A DNA stretch of 64,000 bases from Canna indica (lineage: Eukaryota > Streptophyta > Magnoliopsida > Zingiberales > Cannaceae): the NCBI GenBank assembly GCA_034359265.1, contig CP136896.1:65111501-65175500 (forward strand), in the 5' to 3' direction. Both the position numbers and the translations under genes were made by a program. Below, in pieces: positions 9,308 to 21,257 of the stretch (position 1 is the first letter of the stretch; the number at the start of each line of letters is the position of its first letter). The notes under the pieces were generated by a model, which saw only the letters and a program-made list of their open reading frames with translations, had not been told where the DNA came from and did no database searches.

Positions 9308-12300
9308 TCATTGGACTTCTTCATATACTGGCTTGAAATTTCTATATGCAATCACAGCATAGAAAGGGTCTGTGCCAGATGATGCTCCTATCGAACTCAT
9401 GATTCCACCAAGAAGAGAATTGTCGAATTGTTTGGGTAATTTCTTGATGATCTCGGGCTGTGTAAATCCATCGACAGACTGAAAATATTGCACAACCAAT
9501 TGAATTCGGCTGTAATCACTCCCATCTCTCCATGCACTGATTGCTTTCTCGTAAAATAGTCGATTGCTGAAGCTTACAATAAAAACCCCTCCTGGTTTGA
9601 GAATTCTGAATACCTCAGAAAATACCTGAAATGAATAATTGACATGAGAGGTGTACAATATATAGACCATTCAAAATAGAAGTATACAACTAAAATTTCA
9701 AAGAACACAGCAATCCTAAACAATGCAGGTCTTTCACAAAATCAATTTTATCATATGGAAGTTTTTACGTCTGAGAGTTCTGGAACAAAACATCATAAGC
9801 TTATAAGGAAAATGTTGATGCCACCAAGGATAAACAACACTGTGAGGCAGGAATTTTAAACAAAAAGAAGAAACATAACAAATCACTATCCTAGTCTCAG
9901 TCTGAAAGACTGAAACAGATCAAGTCATATAACATTCCAAGATTGCAAGAGAGTACCTATTATAAATGTGAATAGTGATTTCTGAAAAGGACAGATAAGC
10001 CACCGAATTATCTGTTGCAGTGAAGGCAAGAAACCTCACATGAAGATGACAGACTCAGCTAGAGGCAGTTACATTGATCACTCTCAGCTTAGCTTATATA
10101 AGAAACAAGAGCAATCTATAGAAGATGGATCCCATCAGGCTATCAAAACTACATGGCTATGCAGTAGAGGATCTTACAGTGGTGGAAAATGTCACAGCAG
10201 TGAGGTGATCATGATGATGGAGCTGCTAAAGATGGAGTGGAGCTCACTAGGTGCTCACTTGATTGGATCAGTCAGCCAAGGAAGGAGCTAACGGTGTGTA
10301 GATCAGTTGTAAAGCAAACTGGGGATTGGTGGCAAGCAAAAGACCACGAAAATAAGATGTGAAAATCCTAGTTTACCCAGAGTAATAAGGCTTTTAATAT
10401 GGGCAATGAGATCCTGACATTTGCTCAAAGGTCAATGAGTACCGATTTCCTAAGCTTGGTTGGATCGTCTGGATTTCCCTACAAATTTGATAAAAACTTT
10501 GGGAATGCCATATTTGTAGGAAGCATTGGTAAATAAATCATGGGGAACCACAGTTTTTCTGTAGTGTTTTCAAATTTTGTAAAGATTAAAAAGAAAGTTC
10601 CAATAGTTAATTCTTGAATGATTTGAGGTCAAAAATGGGATATCTAATTGGACTGACATAATTTTGCCCCATGATATGTAACTTACTTTTCCTCACTATG
10701 AATTCATATCCATAGAACCAAGAGAAGAGAAGTATATCAGAATAATTATAGCTTATTTTAGGATGTGTATTGTCCATTTGCCCTACAATATGCATATTCT
10801 ACTGATGAATGTAAATATGTAATTATCCTAAGTGAGAAAGTGGTGACCCCTCTCTTACCTAGAAAAAATAGAATCTAGAAAAATAGGTTTCTCAGGAAGG
10901 AACATACAGCATTATTGAATTCACTGTGTTGTCATGTATTCAGAATCTTGTGTGACATGGAATTGTCATTATACAACCAAATAGTCAATGTTAAATACTC
11001 AGCATAAAATCTTTATGAAATCGCATGGCGAACACTAGAAACCATAAATGTGAATATGAACGGCAAGCCAAAGAAGCTAATAGGATGTGATATACTAAAG
11101 TTAGTCAACTATTGTTCTTGTAGATGAGTATCTTCTTGCAAGTGAACTTGAAGTGCCAATGGAACCAATAGATTAGTCAAGCTTATAACTAACCATAGCG
11201 TCCCCGGCAGTAGGGGTTGCAACATGTGCATGTCATAGTGCTACGAACTAGATGCTGAAGACTGAAATATCTTAAATATATAGCAAATTTGAATTCCTTT
11301 ATGTTATGGTATCTTGTGTTTAGTCAATGCTCAGCCTCACAGCAGGAAAGTGGAGTCTTAATTATTTTTGGTCAAACGATATGTATCATCCTGTATACAA
11401 CTCATGGATGAACAATTGCATGCTTGTACTATACACATAAACTCAGAGCAAAGACATAAATACCAGGTAAAGGCATCCATTTAATTTGGCCTTCTGTTTC
11501 GTGCTTGGGTTTTTCAAGAAACTCTATTAGTAGGGGTACACCATTCTTTGTATCTATTATTCATCTTAATAAGATCTGTTTGGTAATGTTTCCTGTGTAT
11601 ATATGCTTTGTTGGGGAAAATATGTGTGACTGTCTCTCTCTGAATTGTTGCAAGTATTTTAAGTAAACTAGTCTAAGGAGCAGTCGAGACAAAAGGATTT
11701 CTCAAACAAACGGCAATTCATCTCCAAGGGACAGTCAACAACTGATTATGGATCATTGATGCACAAACAGATCAAGCTCTGTTAAAGATGCTGAGAAGTA
11801 ATTATTAGTTATAAGGCCACAGCAGTAGTAACATCACTCATCTTCTGGCATAATTCTTAATTGAGGAATGCAGTTCAGCATTGATGGAATCAAAATTCTA
11901 GACATTAGGCACCATGATTCCAACTATTAAGAGTCGTTATTCCTACTAAGATATCGGATTAATTCCTAAATTTGGTTCTTTAGGGATTGATACTTCCTGC
12001 TGAGGTGCTTCTATGAGCAATCTTCTTTCCCCACATTTTGGAACTTATTTTCCCTACTTTTTTGTACCACACAGGTTTCCATGAGGGAAGGCTAAAAAAT
12101 TATTGAAGACCCATACCGGGCATCCAACTCAACCACTAATGAGGGATTCAAACATCAATTCAACCCCCAACATCACTGCTGATTTAATCAAGAAGCGTAT
12201 ATATAGAACTGAGCTCTAACAGTTCCAGAGAGGACTAATTGTAGCTAGATTCCCCACATTAAAATTGCTATTTTGCAGGAAAGAAATGAATGAATCTAGC

Positions 12301-12915
12301 AAGACACTTTTCAGAGTGTCAGTCATCCGGGCATGAGATGACTCACAAATTAATTCAACCAGAGATTAGGAATAGCAGACAACGGCAGCATACCTTCTCC
12401 GGCCACTGCAGGTACTGGACGCTGACCGCGCACACTACCGCATCAAAGCTGCAACTCGCGAACTGAAGCTCCTGCTCCCGATTCAAATCCTTGACAAAGA
12501 AATAGTCCAGCCTTGGGTTCCTGGCCAGTTCTTGGGCGTTGAGCCCGTGGCCGATCACCCACTTGTACGTCACCTCCGGCGGCAGGTGGCTAACCCAGGA
12601 GCTCATAAGGTCCAGCACCTCCGACCCGGCCTTCAGCCGCTCCCGGTAGAGGTCGGTCAGCGCGGAGATGAAGCCGTCGTCAACGTGGGTTACGAATCGG
12701 GGGAAGTCGTAGAAGTCTCGATCGGGGGTGGGGTTGAGCTTGGTCCGGCCCTCGTTGGTGAGGACGAGGCGCCTGATCTTGCCCGCGGAGGACGACGACG
12801 CGTCCGCCGCCGGACTTGGGGGATTCGAGTCGGAGGACGACGTGGCCGAGATTTTGGGAAGGCGAGCCATCGGCGGCGGCGGCCGTGCTTGCAGTGGCGC
12901 ACCGATGGAGAGCAT
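9308..12915 (-). CDS. Plastid-type SAM-dependent methyltransferase, two exons
   Basis: Exon 1 is the complement of 12394-12915 and exon 2 the complement of 9308-9625; the 2768-base intron has a GTATGC donor and a TTTCAG acceptor and joins in phase 0. The product is about 280 residues of the methyltransferase type 11 superfamily. It has a Ser/Pro-rich N-terminus suggesting a plastid transit peptide, a motif-I-like segment EVLDLMSSWVSHLP, an acidic/aspartate motif around FDAVVCAVSVQYL, and LKPGGVFIVSFSNR just after the exon junction. The substrate is unknown. The start is uncertain: in-frame ATGs occur at 12870, at 12915 and further upstream near 12987. A short peptide pattern (LPKIS) occurs twice, around 12870 and 12960, hinting at a small internal duplication. 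A Mutator-like element lies about 160 bases upstream of the chosen ATG. Confidence 0.8.
9626..12393 (-). other. Intron of the methyltransferase gene
   Basis: A 2.8-kb intron. It contains short chance frames only (for example 10040-10291 on the plus strand), with no recognised transposon ends or coding similarity. The exon junction on either side reads straight through a conserved methyltransferase segment, so no extra exon is needed here. Confidence 0.6.
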
Positions 12916-13073
12916 GGAGACGTCGTCGGGGAAGAACGTGACCGAGATTTTGGGAAGAGGAGTTGGAAACCCTGTCCGGGTCGTCATATTTTTGACACGT
13001 CGTCGGATGTCTCGGAATCGGAAAAAAATGTTATATGTGGTCGTCATAGTTATGAATTTACATGTGCGGTGTC

Positions 13074-13846
13074 GAGTGGGACTTATATGGGTAGGCTGCC
13101 CATATAAGTCCTTATGGGCGGGATGATAAGATCGTGACACGTCATCCCGCCCGAATCTCAAAGCATATCAACACCCTACATCCTTCGCGTCTTCCTTCGC
13201 TCCGTCTCCGCCTCCGCCTCCGCCGCCCCCACCCTTCCGTCGCAGCCTCGTGGCGCACCGTCCGCCTCTACACCGACCAGACCGGCTTCAATGTCTCCGC
13301 CACCGTCCTCCTCAGCGCCGCGCACTCCGACCGCCGCTACTCCCGCGGGGGTGCCCTCACCCGCCTCGACATCCAGCTCCGTGCGTTGTCGCCACCCGCT
13401 CCCTCAGCTCCCTCCAGGTGTGCCCCATCCAGTCCGTGCACGGCGACATCAGCGGAGGTGAGGACGAGGTAGAGGCCGCCGCGGGGGTTGACGGGGATGG
13501 GGCGGCGCCGTGCGTTGACGGCGTCGTGGATGACGAACTGGATGTCGAGGCGGGTGAGGGCACGGCCGCGGGAGTAGCGGCGGTCGGAGTGCTCGGCGCC
13601 GAGGAGGACGGTGGCGGAGACATTGCCGCCCGAGCGGCGGTCGGAGTGCGGAGGTCGACGGCATGGTCAGCGTGGCGGCGACGGAAGGGTGGGGAGCGGC
13701 GGAGACGGAGCGAAGGAAGACACGGAGGATGTAGGGTGTTGATATGCTTTGAGATTCGGGCAGGATGATGTGTCGCGATCTCATCATGACACGTCATCCC
13801 GCCCATAGGGACTTATATGGGCAGCCTGCCCATATAAGTCCTACTC
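13074..13846. mobile_element. Non-autonomous Mutator-like element (Pack-MULE type)
   Basis: The 773-base element starts GAGTGGGACTTATATGGG and ends with the inverted counterpart CCCATATAAGTCCTACTC. Terminal inverted repeats of about 150 bases can be followed on both sides, and each tip is itself a small palindrome. It is flanked by an exact 9-base target duplication TGCGGTGTC at 13065-13073 and 13847-13855, the length made by Mutator transposases. The GC-rich centre holds gene-derived sequence in two inverted copies and no transposase, so mobility would depend on an enzyme encoded elsewhere. It sits in the promoter or 5' UTR region of the methyltransferase gene. Confidence 0.92.
13247..13690. 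pseudogene. Captured gene fragment in inverted duplicate, EXORDIUM-like
   Basis: Inside the Mutator-like element the same gene piece occurs twice in opposite orientation: plus strand from about 13247 to 13385, and minus strand from about 13690 back to 13410. Both encode the segment SATVLL..HSDRRYSRG.ALTRLDIQ. The minus-strand copy extends further through a segment reading GGLYLVLTSADVAVHG. This wording resembles the PHI-1/EXORDIUM family of secreted growth and phosphate-response proteins; the assignment is from memory of the family and is moderate. The minus-strand copy has no stop over this stretch, which suggests a recent capture. As an inverted pair it would give double-stranded RNA if transcribed. 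Confidence 0.55.
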
Positions 13847-13855
13847 TGCGGTGTC

Positions 13856-15043
13856 TGCCTTGTCTCGAGGACGTGATCTCGGAACCTCATGGCTCGTCCT
13901 TCTCACTTTATCCACTTGTATATATCTGAATTTATTTGTGTATATAATTTTGTACTCTCCAGATTGTCTCACACATCTGTGACTCTGTGTGGCACGATGA
14001 TAACATATTATATATTGCTTAAGAAATTTAAAATTTGAATTCTAATATAATTATTTATTGTGATTTTTTATTTTATTAAAAAAATTAATTTTAAATGATG
14101 TGAAATTTTAGCTTGAAAAAATTGTGCCCATTATATATCATTATATAAATATATCATTAAAAAAAATTAGTTTGAAAAAAAATAATTTTATATTTTAATA
14201 TATCATTATATATAAATAGAATAGTCTATCGAAAAAAATTCAGTATTTCGTATTCCGTAATATAATTTTAATTTTAAAATTATATAAATTTAAATTTAAA
14301 CTTTTTTTATAATTTTTTAAAAATTAATTATTTTAAACTTCAACTTTAATCGAGAATATTTTTTTAAAAAATAAATTTAAATAAAAAATTACATTTTATA
14401 GTTTTTAAAAATAACAAACGTTCTAAAAATCTTATTGATCCAAAATAATTATTTTTAATAAATTTAAATCTTATTTACCCTAAATTTTGTTTGATGTGAT
14501 TAGATTAAGGATCTAAGTGCTTTTGTTTTGAAAAATGATGCATATTTGGATTGGGAGAGCGAAAGAGTACAAGTGGACGATAGACAAATTTAGGCAGACT
14601 TGAAAATATGGTGATTAGATTAGGAATTTAAGAGGTGGGTAGAGATAAAAAATAAAATTTTAAAAGCAAGGGGTTTAAGTGGAAGATCAAAGAGTAAAAA
14701 TTATGGGAGAAAAAAAAATTGGGCGGAGAAAATTTAGGCGAAATTGATATGTTGCTTCCTTTTATCTACATAGATTAGTATTGGTTTGTTTACTTTACTG
14801 GATAAAATATGATAAGATAGGATGATAAATGGAGTATTGGGTAAAACTTTTTAAACTCGTGTACATCAGATATAATATTATTTTTATCATATTTTCTTCT
14901 AATTCATGCACTAAACAAACAATGAATATATTAGATAGATTGGTTTATACAATAGTCTTTTGTTAAAGTAAAGATAATCACAATTTTTTGTTTCTCTTAA
15001 CTTTTTTTTTCTACGATACATATGAAAAATATGAAACTAGAAT
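13856..15043. other. AT-rich intergenic DNA
   Basis: Apart from about 100 bases of ordinary composition next to the Mutator-like element, this is A/T-rich sequence with many homopolymer runs. No frame, tRNA or clear element end was found. Confidence 0.6.
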
Positions 15044-17090
15044 ATGCTATGTTTGGTGGAGTGGACTAGAACTATCCCGATCAAATTAGACTCAACGGCG
15101 CCCCATAACCCAACTCAAGCCAGACCAAACGGCTCCACCCAGGGGCTTCACCTCATCGAATTCCTGAATTTGACTCGAGCCAGACCAGACGACTTTGCCT
15201 GTAGGCTTCACCCGACCAAACAAGCACATCCATGTCTTTCCTTATCACAAGAGATACGTCATTACGAGCTCGCCATCTCCGTGATTAGCCACGACCCATT
15301 GTTAGCACTATCCTCACGAGATTACTGGCAGTGACATCACCTACACCTAACCAAGAGGGGCATGAACATTTGGTGCCCACCATGGGGTCGAGTAAAGCTT
15401 ACATCCCCTACAATGGTTGGAACTCGAAACCAAGCGACCTAATCCACAGGCCAACGGCAACGATCCAACGACGACGATCATCCGCAACCTAGTAATGCTA
15501 AAACAACGAGGAGCGACGCTCCGACACCAGTCCTGCCTCCCCTAGAAGAACCCAGCGTCGGATAAACGACTTGGAGGCGAAGAACCAACAATTAGCAGTC
15601 CGGGTCGAGATGTTGACACGATCCCGTGGATAGCTCCCGATCGACCAAGAACGCCTCCGCTTAGAGCAGAAAGAAAGCAATCACTCAAAAATGAGGAGAC
15701 CGATTCCTGTCCTTCTCGTCAGGAAAAGGAGAAGGATCCCAAAACTAGGGAGGTCGTGACTACCCTTCCTATCGACATATGACCTTTCACCGAGTGCATC
15801 ATGGCAACACGCCTCCCATTGAAGAGCAAGTTACCTACAACTCTGACGCTTTACAATGGTACGAGCAATCCTACAATACACCTGACAACGTTCAGGACCA
15901 TGATGCTCTATCACGGAGCAATCAACCCCGCACTTTGCAGGGCCTTTCCAACTTTCATGGGAAAAACCGCTTTGCTATAGCTTATCTCCCTCCCATCGAG
16001 ATCTATCCACTCCTTCGAGGACCTCTCTTGCATCTTCCTCAACTAGTTCACCATATCGCGGGTCTATCACAAAATGGAGGACGGCCTCCACTACATCAGG
16101 GCAATATGAGCCGTTAAGGGAATACATATGCAGGTTTCAGACTGAAGCGGCCGAAATTCCCAACCTCGACCCACGAGTCGAATTCTCCTCCATTAAATTC
16201 GGGCTGAAGCCCGAACACTTTGCCGACCATATTGCCCTAACAAAGCTCAAGGATATGGCCAAGTTCCAAGAGAAAGCTGCAAACTTCATAGAGATGGAAA
16301 AACTCTAAGAAACTAAAAAGACCAATAGGTGGAACCTCAAGGCCGCTCTCGAAGATAGAAAATCCAAAAGGATGGATAGAAAAAAATGAAGATCGCAACC
16401 ACAACGAATAAGAGAATAGTAGAGGGCCAATGACATCACCTCGCCCGCTTGCCCGATATGAAAGGTACACACCTCTCAGCACTAAGAGGGAGACCATTCT
16501 ACAAGAAGTTTACCACATAAAAGCTATTTAGATCCCCTAACATCCCTAGAAGGTTAAAACCTCCATTCAAATGCGATAAAAGCAAGAGGTGTGAATTTCA
16601 TCGAAGAATGTGTACGTAGTCCTTTGCGACCAGATTGAGCGCTTAATCAGGGAAGGTCACCTTGATCATTACATCCAACATGTTCGATGTCGCAGTAGAA
16701 GCCGATGGAATCACCGACAATATCGAAATCCGAGTAAGACAACACCACCTCACGATGCAAGTAACCGCGATGACTCTGGGACTAAGCAACCTTATCCCAA
16801 CATCTGGGGAGTCATCGCTTACATAACAAGAGGATTTGCCGAAGAAGACAGTACCAAAACGCAACTATCCCAGACCATCATGATTGTCAATGAGGCGACT
16901 CAACTAGGGGTGAGCAAAAAAAATCGGTTTTCCGATTAACCGGAAAACCGGTCCGAAATCGAATCGGTTTTTCCGGTTAACCGAACCGGTTTTTTCGGTT
17001 TCAGTTTTTTTTTTGGAAAAATCGGTTTTCGGTTTCGGTCCGAGAGGTAAAAAGTCCACCGGTTTCGGTTAATCGACCGATTGGATATAA

Positions 17091-17135
<45 letters not shown>

Positions 17136-17137
17136 AT

Positions 17138-17179
<42 letters not shown>

Positions 17180-17794
17180 TTATAAATTATAAAAAAATTA
17201 TAGAAAATTACATTAAATTAAAAAAAAAATTTAAAAATTTAAAAAATAAAAAAAATAAAAAATTATTAAAATTATTAAAAAAAATTCAATGAAATATTTA
17301 AAATATTTAAAAAAATAAAAAATAAAAAATAAAAATAAAAATAAAAATATTAGTTTTTGTAGAACATTATCTTGGTTTAATGGTTTCACTTTTTTTTTTC
17401 TTTTTTCTCAATGAGAATTCGCTATTTATTTAGATTTTTCTCCATGATTTGCATAATATTATTATGTTTGTAGGTTAAAAAAATTTATTGGTTAACCGAA
17501 AATTATCGATTAACCGAACCGAAAAAACCGAAACCGAAATAGCGGTTAACCGAAGTTAATGGACCGATTTTTTTTTTTTGCTAATGGATCGGGTTTTTTT
17601 TTGTGCTAATGGACCGGTTAACCAGTCCATGCTCACCCCTAGACTCAACCACAGAGGCTACGCACGTCCGCCCCGATAATATCTTTAGATGATACAAACT
17701 TTCAAGGAATTGGCAAGAATTTATATGATCTCGTTGTCATTTCTGTAATCATCGCTGGTTTCAGAAAAGTCCTAGTAGATGTTCATGTATGGCT
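15044..17794 (+). mobile_element. Decayed Ty3/gypsy retrotransposon, LTR end to protease
   Basis: An LTR-end-like stretch (15044-15368) is followed by TTTGGTGCCCACCATGGGG, the hallmark leader of a large group of plant gypsy elements. A gag region with many stops and frameshifts follows; fragments near 15850-16100 and 16560-16680 match the gag of the better preserved element at 33846-35700, including the FH(R/x)...CDQIE(R/H)LIREG segment. The protease region is barely begun when similarity ends near 17790. It is interrupted by an hAT element at 16905-17641. No reverse transcriptase remains. Confidence 0.75.
16905..17641. mobile_element. Non-autonomous hAT element with GGTTAACCG-rich ends
   Basis: The terminal inverted repeat is TAGGGGTGAGCA at the left and TGCTCACCCCTA at the right, flanked by the exact 8-base duplication GACTCAAC at 16897-16904 and 17642-17649. 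Eight-base duplications and a TA-G start are typical of hAT elements. Subterminal sequence is packed with variants of CGGTTAACCG and TCGGTTTTCGGTT. The centre is AT-rich with a TA microsatellite (about 17097-17133) and AAT repeats. No coding capacity. Confidence 0.93.
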
Positions 17795-17940
17795 AGGTGG
17801 GATCCTCGGGTGGAGCCGTTTGGTCTGATTTGAGTGTTGTCCAATAGTGTGGTTGGGTGGAGCCCCTGGACGGAGCCATTTCGTGCGGCTCAAGGTAAGT
17901 TGTCTAATTCGACCAGGCCCAATAATTTTAGTTCAGTCCA
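17795..17940 (-). repeat. Inverted gypsy LTR piece
   Basis: A GGTGGAGCC...TTTGGTCTG pattern here is the reverse complement of the LTR-end-like sequence near 15080-15230. It therefore looks like a second, oppositely oriented LTR scrap abutting the gypsy remnant. Confidence 0.5.
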
Positions 17941-18229
17941 AAAATAAATATAGATTTTTTTTTCCTTTCCCATCTCATTTTTCTTTCAAGTAAATAAAAA
18001 ATGAATCATTTTTTATTTTCTTTAATATTGGTCTTTGATTTATTTCTCCGATGTTTCCTTTCAAGTATATATAGCATAAAAAGAAATTTGTCCTTATCCA
18101 AACATTTCAAAGTGTCATCCCACCTTATTCTGAGTTCAATAATGAAAGATGAGGAAGCTTTTGAAATTCTATCAAATATATATATATCATTGTTTTCATT
18201 GTTTGAGATATGACTTATCTTCTTTGAAC

Positions 18230-18770
18230 GGCATAGTTTTTTTTGTAAAAAAAAAATTGTATTTATCGAGAGTAATAAAAAATATAAATTAGGGTAGAGA
18301 GAAAGAAAAAAAAATACAAAATAGGGCGTAAGCCCATAGAGGTAACAACAACTAAGGGGGTCGAGGAGCATCCAAAGTGCCACCCCTTCAATCGCCCACT
18401 CGATGTAAGAGCGCGTGGTGTTACCAAAATAGCACATGTTCAATTTATATCGGATTTCCCATCTCCAAATCATAAGGACCCTAAACTTGGTCTTATTCGC
18501 CTTGAAATTCTTGTGATCTAGGACCCATGGCATATAGGTCCACGAACAAACTCCACCCAAGCTGAGTGAATATGCATAGCCAACAGATATGGGTGTGGGA
18601 TTCGTTGTGGCAGCCACATATGAGACAGACGTTGATCCACCTTAACTTGCCATGTTGTCAATCTATCATTGGTAGGTAGTCTGCTTCTTTTGACCAACCA
18701 GATAGTTATAAGGAGACAACAGTTGGACAAGAGCGTTGCCAAATGAAGCTGGCTTTAGGGTCTTTGACAT
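18230..18770 (-). pseudogene. LINE 3' remnant, copy A
   Basis: The minus strand reads as broken pieces of the zinc-binding domain that follows the reverse transcriptase in plant L1-type LINEs (a C..C...H...C pattern near 18560-18620), with many stops. It continues beyond the LTR/CACTA insertion at 25954-26400, where the phrase EVKFWHDS marks the end of the LINE reverse transcriptase region. Copy B carries the same remnant without the insertion. Confidence 0.55.
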
Positions 18771-20025
18771 TATTAGGGGTTGACTCAAATTACGTCCGAA
18801 TTGAATTCAACGAATTCGATCGGACCCAAATCAAAGTTCATTTGATCAAAGATATATTTGAACAAATTTGTTGAATGATACCACGCAGAATTGTGTTTGA
18901 ACCTGCTCATTGAACTTGGTGGACTCAATTTGGCAGGTGGGCCAAGCCCGCATACAAAGCATTGCTACTGTTCATTAGGCTCGACCCGACCCAGACGGGC
19001 CGAGCAATTGAGCCAAGCCAAGTCCTTCCCAATAGAACCATGTGCGCTGGTGCTGGCCCAGCGCTGCCTCAATTGCTCACGCAATTGGAGGCAGCAACAA
19101 CATTAAATGATATTTAAAATATCGCGTTGACCGGTCAAAGAGAAAGGTGATGAAGATGCATGCACCAAATTAGAGGCCTTCAAATTGATAAATACTTTGA
19201 CTGGTCAAAGTTAATAGAATTAAATACAGCGCCTAGTTTTTTGAGACACATCCAATTTGATAAAAAAAAATTGAAGATATTTTGTTTTTGCCTATTTATT
19301 TGGTCAACAATTTAATCATTGTCGTACATATTCTTGGACGGTTTAGATTTGGCTCGATCCTAATTTCTCTCTCCGGACCGACTCATCCTTCTAGTATAAA
19401 TACATGTCATCTCTTAGAGGAATATTACACCGACCAAAAGAAAATCCTCCCATATGAAAGTTTTAGAGATCTAAAAAATTAAAAGTGTCGTTACGATTCT
19501 TTTTCTGAGGAGTGCCCTTTCTTAGTTTCTAACATACAACAGTAGGAGTTTAATTTTAAGACAGATCTTGCAGAGACATTGCTTCTATTCCGTACCAATT
19601 TCAGGATCAGTTAATTTAAGACAATTTGTTGTATTCTGAAGGTGATTTAGATTATTGCACTATTATTGTAAAAGTTCTTTTCTGAATTTAATAAAACGGT
19701 CTCCTCTTCTCACTACTAGAAAAATGGGCATCAGCAACGGCTGATGCCGTTGCTGAGCTGTTGCTGAAGAGCATCAGCAACGGCCGAAGCCGTTGCAATG
19801 GAACCGTGGCAGAAACTCGCGTTGCTGATAACTTAGCAACGGATCCGCAACGGCCGCTCGGGGCCGTTGCTAAAAATATTATCAGCAATGGTTTTTCCAC
19901 GGACCCGGAGCCGTTGCAGATAACATTAATAGCAACGGCCGCTGAGTCCGTAGCAACGCCGTTAGTAAAATCCCGTCGCTAAGCCATTGCTGTAGGTCAT
20001 TAGCAACGGCTTTCGATAAACTTTT

Positions 20026-20067
20026 AGCAACGGCTTTCCCACGGACGGCCGTGGGAAAGCCGTTGCT
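20026..20067. repeat. 42-base hairpin in CACTA 1 subterminal zone
   Basis: A near-perfect palindrome with AGCAACGGCTTTCCCACGG as its left half. The same palindrome is found at equivalent positions in the other two related CACTA elements (about 33492-33533 and 47698-47739). Confidence 0.85.
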
Positions 20068-20340
20068 GATGATGTGAACCTGGTAACGAAAAAATTTAAA
20101 ATTTCCATTGATACATTGATACATTATCTGATACATAACTCACACACTCATATACTCATACACACATTCATTCACACATCACAAATACACCAAGATATAC
20201 ATCAAAACAATTATATTTATATTGATAATTATTCACAATAGTATAAAAACTATTCAAATACAAAATTGAAGTATCAATATCCAAACAAAATAAATTAAAC
20301 AAGTCCAATATCTCAGTAATAAAGTCAATATAAAAAAATC

Positions 20341-21178
20341 TCACGATGACGATGGAGGATGGTCTGGATCATATGGCGGGGTCTGGAGTGCTTGAGTGTA
20401 CACCGGCGTTGACTGACTCGAGGATGATGGATTAGATGATGCCAAAGAGATGCCTGCTTTGGGATGACTTGACATGTTGCGTAGCATAGCATGCATCTCC
20501 GCCATCATTCGACTCTGACGTGCGACCGTCTCCTATAGAGTCCTTATTCTGCTACTATGATCATAACTGGATCTAGAGGTGGACGGTCGCTCACCAGCGA
20601 CCGGAGGGGTCGGTGCCCCAAGTAGCCCTAGTACGGCTCGCGCATGACCACTATCTGCAAAGCCATATACGCGGCCATGGTCCCAGCCACCTGCGGCCTC
20701 GACCCACGTTGCTGCGTCAAAGTCCTCGGGGGTGCCCCCGCGCTGCACCACCGTCTGGCTGTAGGTCTCCTACTCGAGTTTGATTTTTTGTTTAATATTT
20801 ATCATAAAACTTAAATTATAAATATATAATGAATAATTTAAACAAATATATAGTTACCATAATGTATGCAGCGCGGTTGTCGATGTACTCCCCCGTCCCA
20901 TGTGCTCGACGGTGAGTCCGCTCAAACACCGCCATCGGGGAGGGTCGCTGGACAGTCCCGTCATCCGACACCGTCGTCTACATTTACAAAACAAATACAT
21001 TAATTAGTACACATAGTAACAAATAAAATATATAATTAAAATGTATACTTACCATACGGTTCGCGTGCACTGCAAATGCAACAGAGCCGCCGGTGTGACG
21101 CGCTGCTTCCCCCGACATGCGATTTCTAGCCGCATTCCGAGAAACCTCCTGCCATCGATCCGTCGACCATTTCTAGCC
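20341..21178 (-). pseudogene. CACTA 1 accessory gene remnant
   Basis: The minus strand carries the last exons of the second CACTA gene. The C-terminal exon lies around 20780-20341, including a VVQRGGTPEDFDAATWVEAAGGW-like segment split by later changes, with two upstream exon pieces near 20870-20980 and 21050-21178. Exons 1, 2 and most of 3 are gone: the sequence jumps from the start codon region straight into late exon 3. It cannot make the full protein. Confidence 0.75.
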
Positions 21179-21257
21179 ACATATCTGTCGAATAGACATA
21201 TAATCAGATTATTGTATAAATAGTAGAGATATATTTAATAAAATATATACTTTACAA

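Noticed and set aside
10040..10291. Plus-strand 83-codon frame in the methyltransferase intron
   Set aside because: No motif, ordinary intron composition, and it lies on the strand opposite to the gene.
12355..13161. Extended methyltransferase start at 13161
   Set aside because: The extra N-terminal residues run into the Mutator-like element and have no family support; a start at 12915 or nearby is more likely.
18006..18617. 203-codon minus-strand frame as a host gene
   Set aside because: It spans the boundary of a LINE remnant and AT-rich flank, has no domain, and is not open in the paralogous block at 49556-50455.
19711..20070. Possible CRISPR-like array from the regularly repeated GCAACGGC motif
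   Set aside because: The repeats are short, occur in both orientations at irregular spacing, and form the subterminal zone of a CACTA element in a plant genome.
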